This document shows positions 16,341 through 23,715 of a DNA stretch of 41,157 bases, one piece after another; the first letter of the stretch is position 1, and every line of letters begins with the position of its first letter. The stretch lies in NCBI GenBank assembly GCA_013214575.1, contig JABSSD010000103.1, positions 1-41,157 of the forward strand, written 5' to 3'. The DNA comes from Paracoccaceae bacterium (lineage in GTDB: Bacteria > Pseudomonadota > Alphaproteobacteria > Rhodobacterales > Rhodobacteraceae). The notes under the pieces are model-generated. The model ran no database searches. It was not told the DNA's origin and saw nothing but the letters and a program-made list of their open reading frames with translations. The translations under genes were made by a program, and so were the position numbers.

Positions 16341-17221
16341 CGCTATGCCTGATTGTGGCCGCAAGCCTCGGGGTTGCGGTCCAGGCGGCCAACCGCAATG
16401 ATGCCCCCAACAGGGCGACATATCTGGGCAGCTACACCTGGCGCATCAGCGCAGACTGGTTCGGCGGTCTCTCGGCGCTGTCGCTCAGCACCGATGGCGG
16501 CTCGATGACCGTTCTCAGCGATCGCGCCACCCTCGCCACGGCGAAAATCAACCGTGACAAGGGCCAGATATCTGGTATCGAAATACAGTCGGTGCATAAG
16601 CTGCGCGCGTCATCCGGCAGCGCTCTGAGGGGGCGGACCAGCGACAGTGAAGGGCTCGCCATTGCCCCGGATGGAACCATCTACATCTCCTTTGAGCGCG
16701 TCTCGCGGGTGGTGCGCCATCGCCAGGCAAGCGGTCGCGGCGAGGTGTTACCGCGGCCCAAAGAGTTCCGATCCCTGCCCATTAACAAGGCGCTAGAGGC
16801 GCTGGCCAGTGATGCGCGCGGGCATCTCTACACGCTGCCGGAACACGCTTTGAACAGCGAAGGCCAAATTCCGGTCTGGCGCTGGGACGGGCGCAACTGG
16901 TCGATGCCGTTCACCCTGCCACCTAGGGGAGATTTCTTTCCGGTCAGCGCCGATATTGGCCCCGACGGCCGGTTTTACCTACTGGAGCGCGACTATGGGC
17001 TTTTTGGCTTTCGCAGCCGCCTGCGGCGCTGGGATTTCACCAAAAATGGCCCTGTCAACGAGCAGATCCTACTGCAAACCTCCTCTGGCAGCCATGACAA
17101 TCTCGAAGGGCTGTCGGTCTGGCGCGACCCCACCGGACGTCTGCGTGCCACGATGATCTCTGACGACAACTTCTTAATTTTGCAGCGCACCGAATTGGTG
17201 GAATACGCACTCCCCGACTAG
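16313..17221 (+). CDS. Phytase-like esterase family protein, secreted
   Basis: A 302-residue protein of the 'esterase-like activity of phytase' family (PF13449 type), a beta-propeller-like fold. It has a signal peptide (LCLIVAASLGVAVQA), then repeated blades with the GGLSALSLSTDGGSM, SDSEGLAIAPDGTIY, and HDNLEGLSVWRDPTGR segments; the EGL motifs are typical. It is expected in the periplasm. Enzymatic activity is by family name only and the substrate is unknown. The ATG lies 28 bases before the mepA stop in another frame, so it belongs to the MFS-mepA unit. No strong Shine-Dalgarno is visible, which fits coupled translation. Confidence 0.82.
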   Translation: MRLGTTVKLTLCLIVAASLGVAVQAANRNDAPNRATYLGSYTWRISADWFGGLSALSLSTDGGSMTVLSDRATLATAKINRDKGQISGIEIQSVHKLRASSGSALRGRTSDSEGLAIAPDGTIYISFERVSRVVRHRQASGRGEVLPRPKEFRSLPINKALEALASDARGHLYTLPEHALNSEGQIPVWRWDGRNWSMPFTLPPRGDFFPVSADIGPDGRFYLLERDYGLFGFRSRLRRWDFTKNGPVNEQILLQTSSGSHDNLEGLSVWRDPTGRLRATMISDDNFLILQRTELVEYALPD

Positions 17222-17377
17222 CCCAGTCCCCGCAGGATTTGGATCGGCGATTTGGGCCAACCGGCCCGGCCCCAGAGCACAACACTTGCCAAACCAAGAG
17301 GTCTCGACTAGTTCAGCGAATTGCCTGCAAAAACCACCCATCAAGTTGCCGCTACCTTGTAAAAACGGACACCGAAA

Positions 17378-18001
17378 ATGACACGCATCCATCTTCCCGG
17401 CATCATTGCCATGGCCATCATTGTGGTGGCCTCCAATATATTGGTGCAATTCCTGTTCGGCCAATGGTTGACCTGGGGGGCCTTCACCTACCCCCTCGCC
17501 TTCCTGGTCACCGATGTGATGAATCGTGTCTATGGCGAAGGGCCAGCCCGCAAGGTGGTGCTTATCGGCTTTGTTGTTGGCGTCCTTTGTTCACTGATCG
17601 GCACCCAGATCATCGGTGAATTTGGCCCGCTGGTAACCCTGCGTATCGCCATTGGCTCGGGCCTCGCCTTTCTCATCGCGCAGATGCTGGACATCTCGAT
17701 CTTCTCGGCCCTGCGCCAGGGCGCCTGGTGGCGCGCACCGCTGGCGTCAACGCTGGTTGGCTCGCTGATTGATACCGCCATCTTTTTCACCATCGCCTTT
17801 TCGGCGGCGCTGATCTGGCTCGAACCAGGCAATGATATCTCCTGGGCCGGCCAAATGCTGCCCCTGCTCGGCTTTGGCCCAATGGTGCCGCTTTGGGTGT
17901 CGCTGGCCTGTGCAGACTGGATTGTAAAGCTGTCGCTGGCGCTGATCGCCCTGGTGCCTTTCCGCATCATCGTGGGGAAGCTCACCTCGAACACCACATG
18001 A
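17378..18001 (+). CDS. yhhQ: Queuosine precursor transporter YhhQ (VUT family)
   Basis: A 207-residue inner-membrane protein with about six membrane helices. The blocks GAFTYPLAFLVTDVMNRVYG and the later SLIDTAIFFTIAF are characteristic of the VUT/YhhQ (DUF165) family, which imports queuosine precursors such as preQ0 or preQ1 in E. coli. The length is normal. It stands 156 bases after the phytase-like gene with a small GGGCC/GGCCC hairpin at about 17255-17268 between them, so it may have its own promoter. I looked for a preQ1 riboswitch in the leader and could not fit one. Confidence 0.9.
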   Translation: MTRIHLPGIIAMAIIVVASNILVQFLFGQWLTWGAFTYPLAFLVTDVMNRVYGEGPARKVVLIGFVVGVLCSLIGTQIIGEFGPLVTLRIAIGSGLAFLIAQMLDISIFSALRQGAWWRAPLASTLVGSLIDTAIFFTIAFSAALIWLEPGNDISWAGQMLPLLGFGPMVPLWVSLACADWIVKLSLALIALVPFRIIVGKLTSNTT

Positions 18002-18008
18002 TTTTGTT

Positions 18009-18037
18009 TTGACATCTCCACTTTCTATGCCACGCTG
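18009..18037 (+). promoter_or_regulatory. Candidate promoter for the short transcript
   Basis: A perfect -35 hexamer TTGACA at 18009-18014, only a few bases after the yhhQ stop. With a 17-base spacer the -10 would be ACGCTG at 18032-18037, which is weak, so the start site (about 18043) is approximate. The position argues for a new transcription unit before the small ORF and terminator. Confidence 0.45.
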
Positions 18038-18070
18038 ACCCCATGCGTAACAAATGAGAGGAGGTACTCT

Positions 18071-18127
18071 ATGTCTATTGGGAACTTGGAGTTTGGTGTC
18101 GGAACAGTTCGGGAGACTCAGCGCTGA
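18071..18127 (+). CDS. 18-residue small ORF with perfect Shine-Dalgarno
   Basis: ATG at 18071 lies six bases after AGGAGG (18059-18064), one of the best ribosome-binding sites in the window. It encodes MSIGNLEFGVGTVRETQR and ends in TGA inside the 12-bp palindrome CTCAGCGCTGAG. The peptide resembles nothing I know and has no run of one amino acid, so it is not an obvious amino-acid attenuator. It may be a small protein, a leader peptide, or part of a riboregulator. The nearest downstream gene is arfB, beyond the terminator. Confidence 0.45.
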   Translation: MSIGNLEFGVGTVRETQR

Positions 18128-18194
18128 GGCAAACCTTGGCACTTGCAGAAACTGAATTGGGGATCGCCTAACCGGCCCACCTCCGAAACTCAAG

Positions 18195-18229
18195 AAGGGC
18201 TGCCCGTTACGCTTTCGGTCAGCCCTTTT
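18195..18229 (+). terminator. Intrinsic terminator of the short transcript
   Basis: AAGGGCTG (18195-18202) pairs with CAGCCCTT (18220-18227), with three more inner pairs, followed by TTTT. It stands about 100 bases before arfB. Confidence 0.75.
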
Positions 18230-18333
18230 GATATTTTGAACCGATTACCCAACCGATTAATGTGACCCCTTTGGACAAATCAGCTACAAGGCCGACCTGA
18301 CACTCCGGCTCAACAGACCCAAGGACAAGCCCC

Positions 18334-18753
18334 ATGCTGCGCATCACCGACACTATTGCGCTGCAAGACTGGGAATTGAGCGAAAATTTTGTCCGCGCCT
18401 CGGGGCCCGGCGGCCAGAACGTCAACAAGGTCTCTACCGCTGTGGAACTTAGGTTTGAGGCAGATCGCAGCCCGGCCCTGACAGGACCAGTAAAGAACAG
18501 GCTCAGGCGGCTGGCCGGACGTCGCTGGACCAAAGAAGGCGCCATTGTCATGTATTGCGATGAAACCCGGTCGCAGCAGCGCAACCGGGATCTGATACGT
18601 GAAAGACTTGCCGATCTGATTCGCCAGGCGCTGGTCGCCCCCAAACGCCGCATCGCCACCAAACCAACCCGTGGCTCGGTCCAGCGCCGCATCACCGCCA
18701 AGAAACAGCGCAGCGTATTGAAAACGACGCGGGGTAAAATCGGCGATGACTGA
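18334..18753 (+). CDS. arfB: Alternative ribosome-rescue factor ArfB (YaeJ)
   Basis: A 139-residue release-factor-like peptidyl-tRNA hydrolase that frees ribosomes stalled on broken mRNA. The catalytic GGQ motif (26-28) is in SGPGGQNVNKVST, and the C-terminal tail is Arg/Lys-rich (KPTRGSVQRRITAKKQRSV), as required to enter the empty mRNA channel. The length is normal for the family and too short for RF1 or RF2. It probably has its own promoter downstream of the terminator at 18195-18229. The next gene starts 62 bases later. Confidence 0.95.
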   Translation: MLRITDTIALQDWELSENFVRASGPGGQNVNKVSTAVELRFEADRSPALTGPVKNRLRRLAGRRWTKEGAIVMYCDETRSQQRNRDLIRERLADLIRQALVAPKRRIATKPTRGSVQRRITAKKQRSVLKTTRGKIGDD

Positions 18754-18815
18754 TCCGGCGATTGCGCCTGCGCGGCGCGCTGCTACTTTGCCGCCCAGTC
18801 AATTTGGAGAAAACC

Positions 18816-19562
18816 ATGCGCCTCAACGGAAAAACCGCCATCGTCACCGGAGGCGCCTCAGGGTTTGGCGCCGGCATCGTGCAAAAATTCCTGGCCGAGG
18901 GCGCCCGCGTAATGATTGCCGACATCAATGGCGATGCGGCCCGTGAGATGGCCGAAAACCTCGGTGCCGACTGTCTGGCGCAAACGGTGGATGTCGCCAA
19001 TGGCGCCTCGGTCAATGCCATGGCACAGGCGGCAATCGCAGCCTTTGGCCACGTTGACATTCTGATCAACAACGCCGGCATCAGCCATCGGCCAACCCCT
19101 CTGGACGAGGTCAGCGAAGAGGATTTTGACCGGGTGTTCAATGTGAACATGAAATCGGTCTACCTCACCGCCCGGGCTCTGGTTCCGCATATGAAATCGC
19201 GCCAGTCCGGCGCCATCCTCAATGTCGCCTCAACCGCTGGGGTCAGCCCGCGACCCAATCTAAACTGGTACAATGCCTCCAAGGGCTGGATGATCACCGC
19301 CACCAAAACGATGGCGATTGAACTGGCGCCACAGGGTATTCGCGTCAACGCCATCAATCCCGTGGCCGGCGAAACCCCATTGCTGAAAACCTTCATGGGC
19401 GAAGACACCCCGGAAAAACGCGCCCAGTTTATCGCCTCCATCCCAATCGGCCGCTTTTCCACCCCCGAGGACATGGGCAACGCTGCCTGCTACCTGTGCT
19501 CGGACGAGGCCAGCATGGTGACCGGTGTGGCAATGGAAGTAGACGGCGGTCGCTGCATATGA
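18816..19562 (+). CDS. Short-chain dehydrogenase/reductase (SDR) family oxidoreductase
   Basis: A 248-residue classical SDR using NAD(P). The cofactor loop is TGGASGFG, followed by NNAG (85-88), and the catalytic set is Ser139, Tyr152 and Lys156 (YNASK). Asp at the end of beta-2 (IADING) favours NAD over NADP. The substrate is unknown; relatives are named glucose 1-dehydrogenase or 3-oxoacyl reductase without proof. A longer frame begins at 18762, but the ATG at 18816 is preceded by GGAG and starts the conserved region. The TGA overlaps the ATG of the cupin gene (ATGA). Confidence 0.92.
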   Translation: MRLNGKTAIVTGGASGFGAGIVQKFLAEGARVMIADINGDAAREMAENLGADCLAQTVDVANGASVNAMAQAAIAAFGHVDILINNAGISHRPTPLDEVSEEDFDRVFNVNMKSVYLTARALVPHMKSRQSGAILNVASTAGVSPRPNLNWYNASKGWMITATKTMAIELAPQGIRVNAINPVAGETPLLKTFMGEDTPEKRAQFIASIPIGRFSTPEDMGNAACYLCSDEASMVTGVAMEVDGGRCI

Positions 19563-19912
19563 GCCGTGTAAACCTAACCGAGAAACTGGCGTTGTTTTCA
19601 ACGCACTGGGATCCAAAAGTCGTTGCCGATTACAATGACAACGACATCATGGTGGTCAAGTTTCAGGGCGAATTCCCCTATCACTTGCACGAAACCACCG
19701 ATGATTTCTTCCTCGTTCTCGAAGGTGAGATGGTGATGGACATCAAAGATGGCGACTCGGAAGTGGTCCGCGCGGGCGAACTCTATATCGTCCCCAAAGG
19801 CGTAACCCACCGCCCCCGCGCCGCAACGGAATGCAAAGTCCTGCTGATCGAACCAAAGGGTGAGCCCAACTCGGGCAACCCAGCAACTGCAGCGCCAAAA
19901 CCAAGGATCTAG
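19559..19912 (+). CDS. Small cupin-domain protein
   Basis: A 117-residue single-domain cupin. The first metal motif is in FPYHLHETTDDFFLVLEGE (two His and a Glu), and the second is the GVTHRPRA histidine. Such proteins are often annotated as mannose-6-phosphate isomerase-like, but they are too short for that enzyme. It may act as an isomerase, a dioxygenase-type metal protein or a ligand binder. It overlaps the SDR stop by ATGA and is surely in the same operon, so it may handle the same metabolite. Confidence 0.85.
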   Translation: MSRVNLTEKLALFSTHWDPKVVADYNDNDIMVVKFQGEFPYHLHETTDDFFLVLEGEMVMDIKDGDSEVVRAGELYIVPKGVTHRPRAATECKVLLIEPKGEPNSGNPATAAPKPRI

Positions 19913-19915
19913 CGC

Positions 19916-19949
19916 CTTTCTTCTTGTCCTAAAATACCTCCGCCGGAGG
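19916..19949. repeat. Short intergenic repeat, copy 2, with small hairpin
   Basis: CTTTCTTCTTGTCCTAAAAT then ACCT, nearly the same as 13043-13065, followed by CCTCCG-C-CGGAGG (19937-19949). It lies just after the cupin stop. It may be a 3'-end element. Confidence 0.5.
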
Positions 19950-19986
19950 CAGCGCGCCCCCCTTCCCTTTTTCACAGGACCCTGCA

Positions 19987-21015
19987 ATGAAACCCGGCCC
20001 CAAGAACCTGATCACCGATGTCCCCGGCCTGAAAGTCGGCAATGCACAGGACGATGTTCTGAAATCCGGCACCACGGTGCTGACCGCGGATCACCCTTTT
20101 ACAGCCTCGGTGCATGTGATGGGCGGCGCTCCGGGCACCCGCGAGACCGATCTGCTGGCTCCGGATAAATCAGTGGCCCGGGTGGATGCGCTCATCCTGT
20201 CCGGTGGCTCATCTTATGGGTTGGATGCCTGTAGCGGCGTGGTTGACGCGCTGCGGGCCGCAGGGAGGGGCTTCAAACTGGGGCCGGCGGTAATACCGCT
20301 GGTCCCGGGTGCAATCCTGTTTGACCTGCTGAACGGCGGCGCCAAAGACTGGCAAGACAACCCATATCACGCATTGGGCCGGGCGGCCTTTGACGCCGCC
20401 GCTGAGGATTTTGCCCTCGGCACCGCGGGGGCAGGCACCGGCGCCCTGACGGCTATGGTCAAGGGCGGCCTGGGCTCAGCCTCCTTTGTCCTGGACAATG
20501 GCATCACGGTGGGGGCGCTGGTTGCATCCAACCCAATTGGCGCGGTGACCACGCCGGGTGAGCGGCATTTCTGGGCCGCCCCGTTTGAGGTCGACGGTGA
20601 GTTTGGTGGTTTGGGGCCGGACCCCGCCGCCGGGCTGGGCCGCAGTCTCGACAGCCGCAAGATGGACTCCATGCTGGCGCAAGCGGCGGGGCTGCCGCTG
20701 CCCCAGGATCGCGGCAATACAACAATTGCCATTGTCGCCACCGATGCAACCCTCACCAAGGCCCAGTGTCAGCGGCTGGCCATTGCGGCGCATGACGGCA
20801 TCGGCCGCGCCACGGTGCCGGCCCACTCCCCAGGAGATGGCGATTTGGTGTTTGCCCTCAGCACCGAATCCCGGGCGCTGCCCCCCACCGAATCTGACCT
20901 GTCGCTGATCGGCCATGCCGCATCATTGTGCCTGAGCCGGGCAATCGCCCGCGCCGCATATTGCGCCAATCCCATGCCTGGCGACCTTCTGCCCTGCTGG
21001 AAAAGCCCCGATTAG
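19987..21015 (+). CDS. P1-family (S58/DmpA-NylC type) N-terminal-nucleophile peptidase
   Basis: A 342-residue member of the P1 peptidase family, which mature by cutting themselves and use the new N-terminal residue as nucleophile. The conserved blocks are ITDVPGLKVGNA, LSGGSSYGLDA, AGAGTGALTAMVKGGLGSAS and a C-terminal GNTTIAIVATDATL. The last places Asn244-Thr245 where the nylon-oligomer hydrolase NylC is cut (Asn-Thr), rather than the Gly-Ser of DmpA aminopeptidase. So an alpha chain of about 244 and a beta chain of about 98 residues are predicted. The natural substrate is unknown. No signal peptide is seen. It stands alone between the cupin gene and cycA. Confidence 0.88.
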   Translation: MKPGPKNLITDVPGLKVGNAQDDVLKSGTTVLTADHPFTASVHVMGGAPGTRETDLLAPDKSVARVDALILSGGSSYGLDACSGVVDALRAAGRGFKLGPAVIPLVPGAILFDLLNGGAKDWQDNPYHALGRAAFDAAAEDFALGTAGAGTGALTAMVKGGLGSASFVLDNGITVGALVASNPIGAVTTPGERHFWAAPFEVDGEFGGLGPDPAAGLGRSLDSRKMDSMLAQAAGLPLPQDRGNTTIAIVATDATLTKAQCQRLAIAAHDGIGRATVPAHSPGDGDLVFALSTESRALPPTESDLSLIGHAASLCLSRAIARAAYCANPMPGDLLPCWKSPD

Positions 21016-21035
21016 CAAGATCCCGCGTGTTTTTA

Positions 21036-21049
21036 CTGATATACATCAA
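21036..21049. promoter_or_regulatory. FNR/FnrL-type binding site upstream of cycA
   Basis: CTGATATACATCAA matches TTGAT-N4-ATCAA in nine of ten positions and lies 77 bases before the cycA ATG. Redox control of cytochromes c by FnrL is known in Rhodobacter relatives; use of this site is inferred. Confidence 0.6.
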
Positions 21050-21125
21050 ACTCGCGGCTGCTTCGGTTGACTAATCTGCCGCGAAGGCAAGTAATGCCTT
21101 TAGCCAATTGAACCGGAGCAAACCT

Positions 21126-21587
21126 ATGAAACTACTCGCCGCAGCAGCATTTGTCAGCCTACTCGCCGCGCCAGCCTTTGCTGAGGGTGACATCGCCAAG
21201 GGAAAAAAGTCTTTTAATAAGTGCAAAGCATGCCACAGCGTCGTCTCGGGCGATGGCGAAGCCATCATCAAAGGCGGCAAAACCGGCCCCAACCTCTGGG
21301 GTCTTCCTGGCCGTGTTGCCGGCACCTATGAAGGCTTCAAATACGGCAAGGACCTTGTTGCTGCAGGCGAAGGTGGTCTGGCTTGGGGCGAAGAGACATT
21401 CATTGGCTATGTCACCAACCCAAAGGAATTCTTGCGGGCCGAAACCGGCAACGCCAAGGCCAAGTCGAAAATGTCCTACAAGCTGAAAAAGGGCGGCGAG
21501 GACATCTTTGCCTTCCTCGCAAGCGTCAGCCCGGCTCCGGTCGTCGAAGAGGTTGAAGAAATGGCAGAAGAGCCCGCCAGCAACTGA
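21126..21587 (+). CDS. cycA: Cytochrome c-550 / c2 family
   Basis: A 153-residue periplasmic electron carrier. The signal peptide is MKLLAAAAFVSLLAAPAFA. The heme site is CKACH (Cys33, Cys36, His37) and the second axial ligand is Met116 in KSKMSYKL. The blocks FNKCKACHSV, IKGGKTGPNLWG and FKYG closely follow the c-550 of Paracoccus, which carries electrons from the bc1 complex to oxidases and denitrification enzymes. An acidic tail (VVEEVEEMAEEP) extends the C-terminus. A TTG six codons upstream is open, but the ATG at 21126 follows GGAG by 7 bases. An FNR-type box precedes it and a hairpin follows it. Confidence 0.93.
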   Translation: MKLLAAAAFVSLLAAPAFAEGDIAKGKKSFNKCKACHSVVSGDGEAIIKGGKTGPNLWGLPGRVAGTYEGFKYGKDLVAAGEGGLAWGEETFIGYVTNPKEFLRAETGNAKAKSKMSYKLKKGGEDIFAFLASVSPAPVVEEVEEMAEEPASN

Positions 21588-21611
21588 TCAGGGCCCGCAT
21601 CTGAAACGCCA

Positions 21612-21642
21612 GAAAGGTCGCTGCACCCCGCCGCGGCCTTTC
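21612..21642 (+). terminator. Candidate terminator after cycA
   Basis: Ten-base stem 21612-21621 with 21633-21642, one wobble pair, 11-base loop. The T-run comes only after a 9-base gap, so it is a weak intrinsic terminator. Confidence 0.45.
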
Positions 21643-21736
21643 GCTCCATTGCTTTTTGAGCCGCCAGATACTAGCGATTAACCTGGGTATGGTCTGATCC
21701 GGACAAATCCTGAATTATAACAATCGCGGACCTGGA

Positions 21737-22279
21737 ATGAACACTTTGATCCCAGCCTGGGTGAATGGCACCCTGACCCCGACCGACAAGCTGCTCGCCC
21801 ATGAACAGGGTCTGAAACACAAGGCGGTTTCAGTGTTTGTTGTCAAAGGTCGTGATATCCTGCTGCAGCGCCGGGCCCTGAGCAAATATCACACGCCGGG
21901 CCTCTGGGCCAATACCTGCTGCACCCATCCAATGTGGGACGAACAACCTTCGGCCTGTGCGGTGCGCCGGATGGAGCAAGAACTGGGCATCACCGGCCTG
22001 TACCCGGAATTCCGCCACCACCTGGAATATCGCGCTGACGTCGGCAATAACCTGATCGAGCACGAAGTCGTTGACGTTTTTCTCGCCCATGTGCACCACC
22101 CGCTGAAACTGGTGGTGAACCCGGAAGAGGTGATGGATACCCGCTGGATTGATTACCACGATTTACTGGCCGAAGTCGCCCGCTACCCAGAGCGCTTCAC
22201 GCCTTGGCTGAAGATCTACCTGCAAAACCATGCCGATATCATTTTTGGCCCGGATCTGATTATCGCCTCCAAGTCCTGA
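21737..22279 (+). CDS. idi: Isopentenyl-diphosphate delta-isomerase, type I
   Basis: A 180-residue Nudix-fold enzyme that converts isopentenyl to dimethylallyl diphosphate for isoprenoids. The active-site Cys block is ANTCCTHP, the Nudix-like helix is RRMEQELGI, and the second glutamate block is NLIEHEVVDVFL. The length agrees with E. coli Idi. In photosynthetic relatives idi often sits in the photosynthesis cluster; here it stands between cycA and an FAD monooxygenase, with no pigment genes in view. No operator of the PpsR type was found in the 149 bases upstream. Confidence 0.95.
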   Translation: MNTLIPAWVNGTLTPTDKLLAHEQGLKHKAVSVFVVKGRDILLQRRALSKYHTPGLWANTCCTHPMWDEQPSACAVRRMEQELGITGLYPEFRHHLEYRADVGNNLIEHEVVDVFLAHVHHPLKLVVNPEEVMDTRWIDYHDLLAEVARYPERFTPWLKIYLQNHADIIFGPDLIIASKS

Positions 22280-22360
22280 ACGCAGCGATACCAACCCCGC
22301 TGCCTTGCCCGAGACGCCCGATTGTGTTTTCTCTGCAATCAACGACTTGGAGGACTTTCA

Positions 22361-23614
22361 TTGACCATTCTCATCGCTGGCGGCGGCATCGCCGGGCTGA
22401 CACTCGGGCTGACATTGCACCAGATTGGCGTGCCGTTTCATATCTTTGAGGCCGCGGCCGAAATCAAACCCATGGGCGTCGGCATCAATCTGCAACCCAA
22501 CGCGGTGCGCGAACTTTTGGATCTGGATCTGGCCGAAGAGCTGGAGGCCATTGGCGTCAAAACACGGCAATACGGGTTTTATTCCAAGCTGGGCAAGACC
22601 ATCTGGGAAGAGCCGCGTGGCACCTGGGCCGGCTATGCCTGGCCGCAGTATTCGGTCCACCGCGGCGCCTTGCAGATGATGCTGTACCGCGTGTTGCTGG
22701 ACCGTGCAGGCGCTGGCTGTATCACCACCGGCGCCCGCGCAAGCGGTTTTGAGAACACCGATAGCGGCGCTGTCCTGCTGCTGGCCGATGGCCACCGCAT
22801 CGAAGGCGATCTGATTGTGGCCGCCGATGGCATCCATTCTGCCCTGCGCGCCCAGATCGCACCCAATGAGGGCGCACCAATCTGGAATGGCCGAATTCTG
22901 TGGCGCGCAACCACCCGGGCCAAGGCCTTTTTGGGCGGCGCTGCCATGGTGATGATCGGCCATGATGACGTCCGGCTGGTTGCCTATCCGATCTCCAATC
23001 CGGATGAAAACGGCATCGCCACCATCAACTGGATCGCCGAGAAAAGCTTCGATCGATCCGCCCCGTGGAAAAAGGAAGACTGGAACCGGGCTGCGGACAT
23101 CAATGACTTCCTGCCCGTCTTTACCAGCTGGCAGTTTGACTGGATCGACGTTCCAGCCCTGATCAAGGGCGCCGAAGTGGTCTATGAATACCCGATGGTC
23201 GACCGGGATCCGCTGGATCAGTGGACCTTTGGCAATGTCACCCTGATGGGCGATGCCGCCCATCCAACCTATCCGGTCGGCTCCAACGGCGCGGGTCAGG
23301 CCATCATTGATGCGCGGCTGATCGGCGCCCGCATTCTCCAGCACGGCGTCACCGCAGCGGCCCTGCAGGCCTTTGAGGATGAGGTGCGCCCCATTGCCAC
23401 CGGTGTGGCCCACGCCAACCGCTCAGGCAACGGTCCCGATGGTGTATTGCAACAGGTCGAAGACCTCTGTGGCGGCAATTTCGACGATATCAACAGCGTG
23501 ATCCCAGTCGCCGAACTGGCCGCGCATGCCGAGAAATACAAGGCTCTGGCGGGGTTTTCGATCGAGGTTCTGAACGCCAAACCAAGCATCATCGCGGCGG
23601 GCGCCCGGGTCTGA
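22361..23614 (+). CDS. FAD-dependent monooxygenase (aromatic hydroxylase type)
   Basis: A 417-residue group A flavoprotein hydroxylase related to salicylate and 3-hydroxybenzoate hydroxylases. The FAD-binding N-terminus is LIAGGGIAGLTLGL, the middle motif is VAADGIHSALR, and the second FAD motif is LMGDAAHPTYPVGSNGAGQ. The start is TTG at 22361, seven bases after GGAGG; an open ATG at 22322 lacks a good site and adds residues before the fold. The substrate is unknown. It ends opposite glpK, separated by about 100 bases that hold a strong hairpin. Confidence 0.88.
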   Translation: MTILIAGGGIAGLTLGLTLHQIGVPFHIFEAAAEIKPMGVGINLQPNAVRELLDLDLAEELEAIGVKTRQYGFYSKLGKTIWEEPRGTWAGYAWPQYSVHRGALQMMLYRVLLDRAGAGCITTGARASGFENTDSGAVLLLADGHRIEGDLIVAADGIHSALRAQIAPNEGAPIWNGRILWRATTRAKAFLGGAAMVMIGHDDVRLVAYPISNPDENGIATINWIAEKSFDRSAPWKKEDWNRAADINDFLPVFTSWQFDWIDVPALIKGAEVVYEYPMVDRDPLDQWTFGNVTLMGDAAHPTYPVGSNGAGQAIIDARLIGARILQHGVTAAALQAFEDEVRPIATGVAHANRSGNGPDGVLQQVEDLCGGNFDDINSVIPVAELAAHAEKYKALAGFSIEVLNAKPSIIAAGARV

Positions 23615-23659
23615 ATGGATCGCAACCGCGCCGCGCGTCAGCGTGGCGCCAGGCCCAAA

Positions 23660-23699
23660 CCTGTCCTGGATATTCCGGCGCAGCCGGATATCCAGCAGG
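23660..23699. terminator. Bidirectional hairpin between convergent genes
   Basis: CTGGATAT-T-CCGGC (23666-23679) pairs with GCCGGATATCCAG (23683-23695) around a 3-base loop, with CCTG/CAGG outside (23660-23663 and 23696-23699). It lies between the FAD monooxygenase and glpK stops. It has no long T-run on either strand, so it could be a terminator or a transcript-stabilising hairpin. Confidence 0.6.
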
Positions 23700-23715
23700 T
23701 GCGGGAGCCCCCGCT

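Larger units (their letters stand above)
18043..18229 (+). ncRNA. Candidate small RNA or leader transcript, about 190 nt
   Basis: The unit is framed by a TTGACA promoter and an intrinsic terminator and holds an 18-codon ORF with a perfect Shine-Dalgarno. Complementary segments are visible. GCGTAAC (18045-18051) matches GTTACGC (18206-18212) in the terminator loop. GGAGGT of the Shine-Dalgarno (18060-18065) matches ACCTCC (18179-18184). GAGTTT (18089-18094) matches AAACTC (18186-18191). The last two pairings cannot form together as a nested fold, which suggests alternative structures. I do not recognise an Rfam family. The length is near that of 6S RNA, but no 6S signature could be confirmed. 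Confidence 0.5.

Noticed and set aside
17280-17377. Possible preQ1 riboswitch before yhhQ
   Set aside because: The leader has AGAGGT and short A-runs, but I could not form the P1 stem with an A-rich tail needed for a preQ1-I fold, nor the other preQ1 classes.
18043-18229. 6S RNA or SRP RNA identity for the short transcript
   Set aside because: The length is close to 6S, but the large closing stem and central bubble could not be drawn convincingly, and the conserved GGAA-type SRP tip is absent. Kept as an unassigned candidate.
22358-23413. Long (351-codon) antisense frame inside the FAD monooxygenase gene
   Set aside because: It mirrors the codon bias of the real gene. The sense strand carries complete FAD motifs, while the antisense product shows none.
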